Origin: Trifolium pratense
Lineage: Eukaryota; Streptophyta; Magnoliopsida; Fabales; Fabaceae
Reading direction: 5' to 3'
Assembly (NCBI RefSeq): GCF_020283565.1
Contig: NC_060060.1
Coordinates: 21,948,001 to 22,012,000 of the forward strand
Length of the DNA stretch: 64,000 nt
In this document: one piece after another, positions 21,977-32,449 of the stretch
Numbering within the stretch: the stretch's first letter is position 1
Layout of the letters: each line of letters begins with the position of its first letter
Translations under genes and position numbers: made by a program
The notes under the pieces: model-generated
Seen by the model: the letters and a program-made list of their open reading frames with translations, nothing else
Database searches by the model: none
What the model was told of the DNA's origin: nothing

Positions 21977-22525
21977 AAAACCATACATACCACTACCGGT
22001 ATTTGTAAATACCGGTAGTGGAATCCCAGACTCTAAAAAAAAAAAAAATGAAAACCATACATACCACTACCGGTATTTACAAATACCGGTAGTGGAATCC
22101 CAGACTATAAAAAAAAAAAAATGAAAACCATACATACCACTACCGGTATTTACAAATACCGGTAGTGGAATCCCAGACTATAAAAAAAAAAAATGAAAAC
22201 CATACATACCACTACCGGTATTTACAAATACCGGTAGTGGAATCCCAGACTATAAAAAAAAAAAAATGAAAACCATACATACCACTACGGATATTGAAAA
22301 TACCCGTAGTGGAATCTCATACATACCACTACCGGTATTTGTAAAAACCGTCGTGGAATCCTCATAAATTTAATTAATAATACAGTAGAAACCTGACATA
22401 CCACGACGGGTATAAAAAGACCCGTCGTGGAAAGTATTGACTTACAACGACGAGTGTGTTTACTACCGGCCGCGGCCAGTAGTGGAATCCCTATTTGGCC
22501 GGTAGTGGAATCCCCTTTCTGCACT
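21977..22525. repeat. CACTA-1 right subterminal palindrome array
   Basis: Four tandem units of 71-74 bp begin ccatacataccactaccgg at 21981, 22055, 22129 and 22200, with a diverged fifth at 22273. Each holds a near-perfect palindrome (taccggta arms around tttacaaa) and an A-rich linker. Further diverged copies run to the element end, some with cgacggg instead of ccggta. They are the presumed TNPA sites. Confidence 0.9.
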
Positions 22526-22532
22526 AGTGCAA

Positions 22533-22604
22533 GGATCGAACCCCTGACCAACAGCCTACACCCGCTCAGTCAGCAAGTGCCAACTGAGCTACCCCACCCA
22601 CCCT
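22533..22604 (-). mobile_element. SINE, tRNA-derived head (split by CACTA-1)
   Basis: Read on the minus strand it has a Pol III A box (TAGCTCAGTTGG) and B box (GGTTCGATCC), as in tRNA-derived SINEs, and joins the tail at 1978-2061. The 17-bp target duplication follows at 22605-22621. It is not a tRNA gene: spacing is stretched and no cloverleaf forms. Confidence 0.85.
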
Positions 22605-22621
22605 GGATATAGTGATTATAT

Positions 22622-22858
22622 AAGCACATGTTGATTATAATGAAATAAGTCCTTCATAATACTTAGTTGTTATTGCTGCCATTAATTTCATCAATCAATT
22701 TCATTTTACTTAATACTCAAATAAATCATCACTTTAACTCAATATCTTCACAATCTATAAATTGATAAAATCTGCTGAAATATGATTGCTTATAAATCTC
22801 ACATATTACAATCATTAAAATTGAATCTAAATGTACTACATATTCTCCACGACTAAAC
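22622..22858. other. AT-rich spacer, nothing recognised
   Basis: 3' flank of PAH gene 2; no coding or repeat signal seen. Confidence 0.4.
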
Positions 22859-23871
22859 TCAAGGTGAGATGGAATATCCATCTGGCAAAAATGTATTAAA
22901 TTTTACTAGCAGTTCTTCGTGTCCTTCAAGTAATTCCTTTACTTTTGAAATGACACCTTCAATATTCATTCTGCAAATACATCACAAGGAAAGAAAAAGT
23001 AAGTTACAATTAACAAATTTAAATAATTTTCTCCTGATGTTTAAATAAATAAATAAATTAATTAATTAATAAATTAAACCTTTGTTCCTTGAAATCTTGC
23101 ATCACCCATAGGAAATCATCATATTTTTCAGTCTCGTCTTTTAATGCATCTTTTACTTCATTCAGATAAACCTTGGCTTCATCCATAGATATTAATTTCT
23201 TTTCACCTGATGAAGATCCACCCTTTTTCTGGGTTTGTAAATGTGAAAAAATATTTAGATATTAGAGAAATTGAAACAAATTATATATCACATTATTTAC
23301 AAACACACCATTAGAGAAATTGATAATATTCAACAAAACCTTGACAATATTCTATATATCCAAAGAAAAAACAGTCATCAATTTTTTTTTTAAAAAAATC
23401 ATTTATTCAAAAATTAAATCAATTCAAGACGACAATCATTCAAACAGATTATTAGTTACATGAATCACGTGTAATTTTTTTTTTAAACTGAATTAAGAGC
23501 ATCTAAAAATTAGAAAACTCAAAATTTTGGAAAAAAGAACATCATTTAAAAAATTACCACACACTTTAATATTCTAGTGTCTAATGAAAAAAAAAAAGAC
23601 GAAAAAGTTCAATTGATTAACAAAAAAAACTTCAGATCTAGCTTTAAGAAATCAACACAAAGCATGAATTTGAATCCTCTACTTAGAGAGAGCTAGATGA
23701 ACTTGAAGGTACTAACAATCATGATAACAGAAATAAAAGAATCTGAATTAAAAAATCACATTTCCTACGAAATCATAATTCAGAGTGATATAAATATAAT
23801 TTAAAAATGCTGAATCCTAAAAACTAAATAAAAAATCAGAGGGAAAAAATATATATATATACCTTTCCCAT
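22859..23871 (-). CDS. SIN3-like single-PAH gene 2 (89 residues)
   Basis: Three exons with GT-AG borders give 89 codons plus stop: 23863-23871 (Met-Gly-Lys only), 23080-23228 and 22859-22970. Exon 2 encodes a Ser/Lys-rich leader and the first PAH helices (AKVYLNEVKDALKDETEKYD, then FLWVMQDFKEQR). The Arg codon is split by a phase-2 intron. Exon 3 completes the PAH (VISKVKELLEGHEELLVKF, NTFLPDGYSISP) and ends in TGA. PAH repeats in SIN3 dock helical motifs of repressors; here the repeat stands alone, with no second PAH and no deacetylase-binding region, so a scaffold role is unlikely. It could act as a small competitor, or be a degenerating relic. The tiny first exon is the least certain part. 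The upstream ~150 bp hold no clear TATA box. Confidence 0.75.
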
Positions 23872-24047
23872 CTACAAAACCTAATAGTTAGAGGACAAGG
23901 GTTTGTTGAGATGAAGTTTTTTCTTTTCAAGTTTGAACAATGTGAGAGGCTGAACTCTAGATAGGATGATATATATAAGAATGAGAAAAATAAAGCGTGC
24001 TATAGAAGTATTTAAATTTTACCATTTTGTCCTGATAAAGTTTATTC

Positions 24048-24194
24048 TTTTTGGTCTTATATATAAGAAAAAGTTTACGTTTTAGATTCATTGTAGAGTT
24101 AATGTATTTAGACTACAATGTTGTCTAGATACATCAATTTTACAATGAATCTAAAAAGTAAATTTTTTCTTATATATAAAATTGGAGGAACTAT
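24048..24194. mobile_element. Stowaway-like MITE, palindromic
   Basis: The two ends are inverted copies: ggtcttatatataagaaaa at the left and the complement of ttttcttatatataaaatt near 24160-24185, ending tggaggaac. The ends resemble the eroded CTCC-type termini of Tc1/mariner MITEs. No ORF. Confidence 0.6.
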
Positions 24195-24320
24195 TTTAAT
24201 TCCATTTACCTTTTATGAAATGAATTGTTTTTGTATTAACAATGTGAAATAAATTTTGGACATTTTATGAAAATTTATTTTGTTTGAATTGACCGTGTTA
24301 AAATTTAATAAAATAATAAA

Positions 24321-24400
24321 ATATATTTTTATTTTGAATATGCATTAAAAGTAGTCAAATTAGTATTTTTATTTTGAATATGCATTAAAAGTAGTCAAAT
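24321..24400. repeat. 40-bp tandem duplication
   Basis: Two adjacent 40-bp units containing tgaatatgcattaaaagtag, at 24321 and 24361, almost identical. Confidence 0.85.
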
Positions 24401-24569
24401 ATACATTTAAATGTTTATTTTACTATTTTAAGTAATTTAAATAAAATAGTATATTTTCAATTTATTATTATAATTCATTCATTATTAAATATGGCAAGGG
24501 TCTATATTTAAACTATTTTTGAGTGGTTTAAATTAAAAAAATTGATTTGTCAAATAAACTATGAATTTT

Positions 24570-27500
24570 GCTAACACTACAAGAAAACTGCTTTGGAGCG
24601 TCCGCCAAAAACAGACGCTAAATACCAAAAAACGGACGCTACAAGGGTTTAGCGTCTACCTAGAGTCTGTGTCGTGGCGGACGCTTAATTGCCTGAAGCT
24701 AGCAGTTGCGTCCAGCAGACGCTACTTTAGCGTCTGTCTTTTTAAACGCAAAGCTGAAGCTAGTGACTTGAATATATGGCGGACGCTATTGGCTAATATT
24801 AGCGTCTGCTTTTGTTAGATGCAATGAATTAGTTTTTGAATAATAGTGTCAACTAAAAGCAGACGCTAAGTCAACTAAAAGCAGACGCTAAGCTTAGCGT
24901 CTGCTTTTTTTAGATGCTATAAACTAGTTTTTGAATAATATAGTGTCAACTAAAAGCAGACGCAAACTTTTTTTTTTTTTTCAAATATAGCTTTGTAGCT
25001 GATGGAAAATCAACAAACAATTAGTATTAGTACATCTAAAATACAAATTAAGTAGTTCTTTACTAGACCTTCTATTTCTAATATATAACCATATATAATT
25101 TCAACAAAAAATGTCTACATCCACCAAAATATCCCGCAAAATATATAATCCATTAAAATAGTCCTAACTTACCATCAATCAAAATATAACTCACTAATAT
25201 ATAACCCACCAAAATATCCCACAAAATACATAACCCACAAAATATATAACCCATCAAAATAGACCTAACTTATACCATCAAATTTAAGAATTTTGATAGA
25301 AAAATCACACATGAACAAAGCAAGACTAAAAGTCTAAAAGGTGAGTGTCACATCGCCAAATTCAAGCAATTGAAAAAAACTAGTCAACTCGGAAGAAGAA
25401 AAAAAAAAGTCATAGAGGATAGAGCAACCTTATAAAATATTGCTACTTATCTATAAGCCAACTATGTTCTAAACACTAGCATACATTTTGATAGGAAAAC
25501 TCAATAATGAAAAGCAGAGTTAAACTACTTATGCACAAGGTTTAAAAATGACTACATGCGTGCATAAGTAAAAGAGGAGCTACAATTAATGGTTCTGGTG
25601 ACAGTTAATGATGAGATGTCAAACTGGTGACAGTAGTGTCAAACTGGTGGAACATATGCAAGATTTTTTTCAACACGCGCACACACACATTAAAAAGTTG
25701 TAAGAACCTTTCGCTTCAATTTTCTATTACCTTAAAAGTTAAATTTAATCAATATAAAAGCGCACAAGTATTGACTGCTACAGAATGAGCTACATCCACC
25801 TCTCAGAGAAATAAAGCGCACTGCAAGATACAAAAGATAGAAAATCAAACATTATGCTTAATTGAAGAAAACTATCAATTTATTGTAGTTGTGAAATATG
25901 AGAAAGAAGGATGTTAGGGTAGGAAGGAGAAAGTAGCATTGGGTCCAAGTTTATAGTAAATTTGAAGAACTTATCAAAGAATGACCCCTCAACTAATGAA
26001 AACAAAAGCAAAACAAATTGGTAACATTATCATTGAATCGTTACCTCAAGAATTGAAATTTTTGTCACCGGCGAAGGAAATTGAAAGTTCTTTATCTCCA
26101 TGATGCCTAGAGGATAAAAATTAAACATAAACAAATCAATCAAATCTGCCAACACAGGGACTTAAAATAAATCAAAACTGAAGCAAAAAATGATGCACTC
26201 TGACCCTCCTAAAAACAGAACTAGAAACCACTAAACACTTCAAAAAAAAAAAAGATGACAGCAACATCACTGAAGCACTGCTTCGGCCTGCAAACAAGAA
26301 GACCAACACAACATATTAAAAGGGAAACAACCAAACTGATAGAAGAAGAAAAGCATAGCAGCAAGGGACAACCTATTCAGGGCATCAGAGTACCTCCAAA
26401 GTTGAACCAACAAAGGCCCAACAACACCATAAAAAAGTAATTTTTATAATCAGCATTGTATTGAAATCAATATAAATAATAAAAATATATCACAATTAAT
26501 AACACTCAACATATATTAAGGACATTTGGAACAATAATAAAAACAGGTCATAAACAATTATCCTTTTATTTTACAACAAAGGGAAACAATTTGGCTAAAG
26601 AAAGACAATATGTGAAAAGTCTCTTATCATATTATCAAAAAGGGAAAACGAATAGCATGTTTCATTGGACTGCACAATTAAATACAACATGATTGAGGGA
26701 TTAAGGAATGGAAATAAATCCACTTCACTCTAACTCATACATCAACATACCTAAACAAGGTAAGAGCATCAAAATTCCATAAACTAAATAAAATCTATGG
26801 AGGCAATACTATTATATTGAAGAGTAGCAGAATACATGAATGCACTAAGTCTACTTATAAATTTCGGAGTATCACCTGAAGCAATAAGATAAGCAAACCA
26901 ACTAAAGCCAAATTTGCAATTCACTTAGTGTGATTCATTTTCTTAAACTCTTCCTAATGCATTGAAGTTAAACATTGTGAGAATGGCTTCCACTGTGGTA
27001 AAGGGAGAAAGATAATTTCGTTTGAAGATAATAATGATTAGAAAGTTATCAATCTTAATATTGATAGTCTAAACCAAATAAATAAGAACCAAAACCAACT
27101 ATCATTAAGGCAGACCTGAAGAAACTTTATCGTTTGTTGTCAATTCGACAATGCAAAGGACTAGAGAATCCAAACTGAGTCCGAAATTGAGACGTATCAT
27201 CCTGTTTTACTTGCTTCTTGTTCTGTCAAAATAAATGAAGATCACAAATGAGTATATAAACAACAATCATCATTCTTATAAGCTAAATTCTCCTACACCT
27301 CCTCATTATTATCAATGAAAACTTCTATGTTATTTTTGGCTAGTTACACACAGTTTTCTTCCAAACCACATGAAAAGAAAAACCCTAGGCTTTTGAATTC
27401 TAAATTTTATACAATGTATTCTTTGATTGCTGTCATCACCTTGAGACAAGACATACAAGATATCAATCACTATTAAATTTAGCTAGTTACCTTGTTATAT

Positions 27501-28705
27501 CAAACATCAACAATGTGAAAGTAAGTGGCTTGCTACGATTGTAACTGCTATAAAAAATTTACCATTCTCTAACTACCCAATAATGTGCCTAAAATCAACA
27601 TATCAGTCAAGTCAAACACAAGACAAAGGGAACAATGACAAAAAATGGTAAAACCCATTAAGAAGCAGAATAAATTATGAAACAATCCCTTGAAGTTTAT
27701 TGGTAAAAATTTAGAGTATTATGCATTTCAATTTTTTATAAGATAAATCTATTGTAAATTGAGAATGAAATTTGAACAATAAACAATGAAAAATTGAAAT
27801 TTGTAACAAGAGAGAACTAATTCATATTTAGGGTTCATATGAATATTAGGGTTTGGATGAAAAATTGAAATTGGAATCAGAATCCATTAAAGAATGAGGA
27901 GAAGACTATAATCAAAAGAGAAATTGAACCAAATTTGTAAACTTACAGAATCGATAGAATGAGAAGATGACGGCTCTGAAACGTACACTTAGCTCAACAA
28001 CGTAACGATTGGGGAAGTGGTGAAAGAATGGCGCAGCGCTGAGGTGAGGGTGAGGGTTTCGCTCGCAGAAGAAGGGAGGGTGAAGGTATGATGCGTGAAA
28101 AGAGAAAGAGGAAAAGGGTTTTAGTGAAAAGAGGGATAAGGATTAGGGTTGTTTTCTTCTTTTTCTGTATTTTTTTGTCACTTCTTTTTGTGTATTTGAG
28201 AAAGAAAAGCAAAAATATATCAAATGATATATTATTGCTCATTGCTGAAATAGGGAAGGAAAAGAAAAAAGTGGGAAAATGAAAAATTGGGAAAAAAAAT
28301 TGGCTCTTAACAAAAAGTTTTTTTTAATTTAATTTATTGTTTATTAGAGTCCGCTCCAGGAGACTCTAAGATGAATTTTATTTTATTTTTTATTAGTGTC
28401 TCAATCGTGTCTATCAAAGCGGACGCTATCTATAATTATTTAATTAAAATAAAGATTTACAATAAAAAGACAGTAGCGTCAGTCATACAGACTCTAAATA
28501 GACGCTAATAGCGTCCGCGTCGGGGCAGACGCTAATATTTTTGAAGCTAAAATGCAATTTTGTTGTAGTGTAACATGTGCTCTCTTAGGGCACATGTCAA
28601 AGAAACCAAAAGTGAAAAATTTATATTGAAATAAATAATATTTTAACTTTTAGAAAATTGAATTCACGTCTAAATAAATAATATTTTTCCTTGGCACATG
28701 TTAGC
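24570..28705. mobile_element. Small MITE (gctaacatgtgc ends) split by CACTA-3
   Basis: The pre-insertion sequence reads gctaacatgtgct at the left (24570-24574 plus 28571 onward) and ends ggcacatgttagc at 28693-28705. It is a short, about 137-bp element of the gctaacatgtgc family seen also at 48223-54042. CACTA-3 landed inside its first bases. Confidence 0.6.
24575..28570. mobile_element. CACTA-3: non-autonomous CACTA element
   Basis: 3,996 bp. Ends CACTACAAGAAAACTGC (24575) and complement of CACTACAACAAAATTGC (28570); 3-bp duplication taa at 24572-24574 and 28571-28573. Subterminal repeats gcagacgcta / tagcgtctgc fill 24590-24965 and 28340-28550. No transposase-like frame is present between them, so it must be mobilised in trans. 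The interior is AT-rich with short exon-like patches but no recognised protein; a GC-richer block at 27950-28090 (gaggtgagggtgagggtttc) may be leader or captured DNA. Confidence 0.9.
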
Positions 28706-28928
28706 TTTCTTCGTAAATATTCATTATTATATCTTACGTACTAATAAAATTAACAATTATTTAGTTGCAGTTATTAGAAAAACATTTTGACCAACATTAT
28801 TAGAAATTAATATTTGTTGTATCGGCCAAAAAAATTATTTGTTAAAAATGGTTAAAACATATATTATATATATTTTTTTTCAATAAATATAATTATTATT
28901 CGTTTATTTTATGAAACACGAGTCAATT

Positions 28929-29048
28929 CTTTTTTATCTAGTAGCCTAGTGACTAGAAATTCCACACCTTAAATGTGAATAAATGGAGTGTTCTTCGAAT
29001 GCATAATATATGCGATGTCCCTACCGACTGAGCTAAGCTCACGGGGAC
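28929..29048 (-). mobile_element. Au-type SINE
   Basis: Minus-strand tRNA-like head (GTGAGCTTAGCTCAGTCGG, A box) and the conserved tail words TTTAAGGTGTGGAATTTCTA and CTAGGCTACT before a T/A-rich end, as in the Au SINE family. Imperfect 14-bp duplication aacacgagtcaatt (28915-28928) / aacacaagtcactt (29049-29062). Internal B-box part is deleted. Confidence 0.85.
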
Positions 29049-29122
29049 AACACAAGTCACTTTATAGATTCATTAAATAATTGATGAATCTGATTTAATA
29101 TAAACTAAATACATCAATTAAT

Positions 29123-29247
29123 CCTTGACGCATTCAGCGCCGGGGTTTGTGTTTTGGCCCACAGGAGGACAAATTCACCGTAAATAGAACACAAATTCAC
29201 CGCCCGCCGTAAATAGAACACCAAATCACTTTTTGTACCCAAAAAAA
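29123..29247 (+). mobile_element. Short retroposed sequence with poly-A
   Basis: 125 bp ending in a run of As, flanked by the exact 15-bp duplication aatacatcaattaat (29108-29122 and 29248-29262). The duplication proves LINE-type retroposition; the inserted sequence (with two ccgtaaatagaacac copies) resembles no family I know, possibly the tail of a SINE or LINE. Confidence 0.75.
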
Positions 29248-29714
29248 AATACATCAATTAATCAATAAATTTAAAAAAGTGATTTAGTGTTCTATTTACG
29301 GCGCCATTGTTTTGTTGTTTTTCTTTTATCGATATATGTTCATCTTGTGCAAAAACCTAATCTTTATTAATAATATATTTGCCGTTAAAAAATAGTGATG
29401 GTCCACCATAGACCTCATTAATTTTTTAATTTTAACCATTTGATTTTTGAATTAGAAAAAAACACCGTTGGATCTGTTAATAGTGCATTGTATATAAATG
29501 TGAAATTATGCCCAACAATGTTTTGTATGAGATTTTGCCAGGCCTGTATAATTATTATTTTTTTTTTACGGTAGAAGCTTGTAGCATTTCATTAATAATA
29601 AATTTCCGAATGCATGTAGGAACATCAGTAAAAACTTGGAAGCTAGCTAAACATGGGCCAAGTTTGTCAAATTCAAACTTATTTATTTGCCTCCTAATAA
29701 ACTCAACATGAGAG

Positions 29715-30490
29715 TATTTCTTCCCATTGCAACTTCTCCATAATAGGATTTCATCACGCCAAAACCTCTTTCTGCGAAGGGTGATTACAGATATTAATAA
29801 TTAATACCTTATGTGTGTTATGTGGGAACTCAGTTGAGTCGGTGGAACAACTATTCTTAACTTGCAAAGTGTCCTCTATGGTGTGGTACTCTATTTTTAG
29901 GTGGTTAGGGTTCCGATGTGCTTTGCCTAGGGGGATAATAGGTTTGCTTGAGTTTTTGCTAGAGATGGGTACTGTAGGAGGGCCCACTTAGGGTGGTTAT
30001 TAATTTGGCATACTGTTAATTATTTGGTGGATCTAGAATTTTCGGAATGACTTAATTTTTAATAGGGAACTTCAACTGTTGAATACCTGATTGATAAGGT
30101 GAAGTATCTTTCTTGGAAATGGTATCTGGTCAAAAACCCTGCTAACCCCTGCTCCCTTTATGAGTGGGAGATGAACCCCATTTTGTGTTGAAGCCGTTAG
30201 AGTTTTGTGTGGTAGTGATATTGGGGCATGGTGGTCATGGTGGGATATGGGCTTGTTCTTCCATCTTTCTTCTCTTGTTTTCTTCTCTTTCTCTCTTTTA
30301 GTCGTATGGTGTTTTGGGGTTGGTGGCTCTCGGTCTAGTCGAGAGATACCTTAAGAGTTTTCTATTTTCGAGTTCATTGTAATTTTATTTTTATTTTGGT
30401 GTTTTTAGTACTTCTTGTACTCTCCTTTTTAGTGTATTTTTCTCTCCTATTTATATAATTATATTTGTCATTCAAAAAAAAAACAAACAA
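29715..30490 (+). mobile_element. 5'-truncated LINE, 3' end
   Basis: Target duplication aacatgagagt at 29704-29714 and after the poly-A at 30491. The start encodes the zf-RVT region that follows LINE reverse transcriptase (NRISSRQNLFLRR, then LCVMW-like Cys/His residues), soon broken by stops, then a 3' untranslated region and poly-A at 30472. Dead copy. Confidence 0.8.
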
Positions 30491-30668
30491 ACATGAGAGT
30501 TTGTGAAATAAGAGTAAATTTAAACATGTTTACAATTTTTGACAATGTCGCCAAACACAGATTCATCTCTCGATTACTTTTAAAATTATCCACCTAGTGT
30601 TTAGAGTCTAATTCAAACACAAAGTTATTGACGTGTATAGGTCCCGCATCCACTTCATCGCACTAAGT

Positions 30669-31460
30669 GTGTGTTTTGTTCTGCGCTAAAAAGAATTGAG
30701 TTTAACTGAATTGAATTTGAGAGAATTGGGTTTGGTTAGAAGTGAGTTGAACATAATTAATTTATGTTTGGTTACATTTCATAAAAGTGATTTTCACCAA
30801 TTTATATTGTTTGGATAATTTAGATCAAAATTGTTTTTGCGGTGTCTAATTACCAAAATGAGTTTTTAATTTAACTAACAATTAACAGTAAAAAAATCAC
30901 ATTTAAAAAATTATGAACAAATATCATTCAAGCCCAACCCAATAATAAAAAAAAACTAACAAAATAAATTAATCGGACAGTTCTCCAGAATCTTCTATTG
31001 GACGTTGTTGTCTTCCATTTCTCCACAACCTTTCACTATTTCTCCATAACCTTCAATTACTTCTACCCTTTCTGCCATTTATATTTCTTTCCCATCCTTC
31101 TACCATTTCTCTTTCTTCAATATCTCAATATTCTTCTCTCATTCTACAATTTCTGCATCACTCAATATTTATGTAATTACAAAGGAAAAAGACAGATCTA
31201 TGGTTGTGGGTGATGTGAAGAAGAAGAAAGCTATGGGTAAATAGGTAAGTTCACATGTCACTGACAATTAATTGCTTGGAATTGATTTTCCTTTAACGTG
31301 AAAGCTCCAATTTTTAGCTTTAAAAGAACTCACGTTTGGGGCTAAACTCACGTTCCATAGATTTGATTTTGCAAGTTATCCAGACATCCATAAAACTGGT
31401 AAACTCACATTTGGAAATTGAAACTCACGTTTGGGGCTTCAAAACGCCAAACCAAATAGA
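30669..31460. mobile_element. hAT-like MITE candidate
   Basis: Ends gtgtgttttgtt...gcg and complement of tctatttggtttggcg form weak inverted repeats, with 8-bp flanks cactaagt (30661-30668) / tactaagt (31461-31468), the size of hAT duplications. aactcacgtttgg words repeat inside (31328-31435). The open frame at 30998-31213 is not a known protein. Confidence 0.5.
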
Positions 31461-31468
31461 TACTAAGT

Positions 31469-32449
31469 AGGCCTAGAACTTTCCCGGTATCAACATCAAG
31501 GATAAGTGAGTACATTCCGTTTTCGCCAGGACAAACTGACGTTACTCATCGTGAATGCACACACCGATAGCCACTTTAATTTACCGGACATGTATAAATT
31601 AAAAGCATATATATATTATGAAAATTCTACCCACTATTCATGAAGGATTGCAATTGCATATTCCCCACCTTACTACATCATGCCTTGAAAAAACAAAACT
31701 TGGGACATGAGAGTGTGCTAATTTGTGTGGACTAATTTAATTTCTTCAATAAAAACACCAATAAAGCAACGTCCATCCTAAGCACACCAGGCCAGCACAA
31801 TAAATTAACAAATAGCGGTTTCAACACAGAGCCGTGATATGATGGAATGAAAAATATTCATTTCACAAAAATCTGTTGGAACAAATTATAGTTTTTGAGG
31901 GAAATTGGTAAGAAATAAACACAAGATAAACTATTGTGTGGACAGTGAATTTGAAAAAAGAAGTTGAACTAGTGGTGATTACTTGGGTGTGAGTGTGTGA
32001 CCCAAGGGATGCCTGGTAAACAAGAAACAATACACAACTTTTGACTATCACAGGCGCCATCGTCTGACTGGCCGGATTTGGATTACTATCACACAAGTGG
32101 TATTTATACCATATTGAGGATGTAATTCTGACATTTCTACAATTCAATAGTAATTCGGTATTCAATTTGAACCGGACTATTTTTTTGTGAGGACTTCATA
32201 GCATGATTTTCAAAATGGACTTTTTAAATCCAAAAACAACAAAATCTAGTGAACACGAAGACTTATTTTTATTGTTTCAATTTATTAAATCCTATTGAAA
32301 CGGCAGCTTACAAAATCTTGCATATTACAAACATTAAAATTGTATCAAAAATCCCTAGATTATTGCCATGCTTATAAAAAAAAAACTAGATTATTCCCAA
32401 ATTCAAACCCTAGTTTTACATAATTGCAACAGTTTTGGTCTTGAATAGC
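31469..32449. other. Spacer, nothing recognised
   Basis: AT-rich, many stops in all frames. I see no repeat pair or known protein. It is the 3' side of PAH gene 3. Confidence 0.4.

Larger units (their letters stand above)
2062..22529 (+). mobile_element. CACTA-1: En/Spm DNA transposon, with nested copia element
   Basis: The element starts CACTAGTAGAAAAA at 2062 and ends with the complement of CACTAGTGCAGAAA at 22529. It is flanked by the 3-bp duplication caa (2059-2061 and 22530-22532), the size expected for CACTA elements. It encodes a TNP2-type transposase (3390-6644) and a spliced TNPA/Ulp1 gene (7025-10054), and both ends carry palindromic ccactaccggta repeats. Without the nested copia element (10883-21976) it is about 9.4 kb. 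The open transposase frame and intact splice signals suggest an autonomous or recently autonomous copy. It sits inside a SINE. Confidence 0.95.

Noticed and set aside
22533..22604. tRNA gene (A and B box present)
   Set aside because: Box spacing is stretched, no cloverleaf, and a 17-bp target duplication with poly-A shows it is a SINE head. The same holds for 36519-36653 and 54073-54260.
24575..28570. Transposase or captured gene in CACTA-3
   Set aside because: Looked for TNP2, TNPA and host motifs in short frames (24561-24818, 26255-26440, 27994-28282) and found none convincing.
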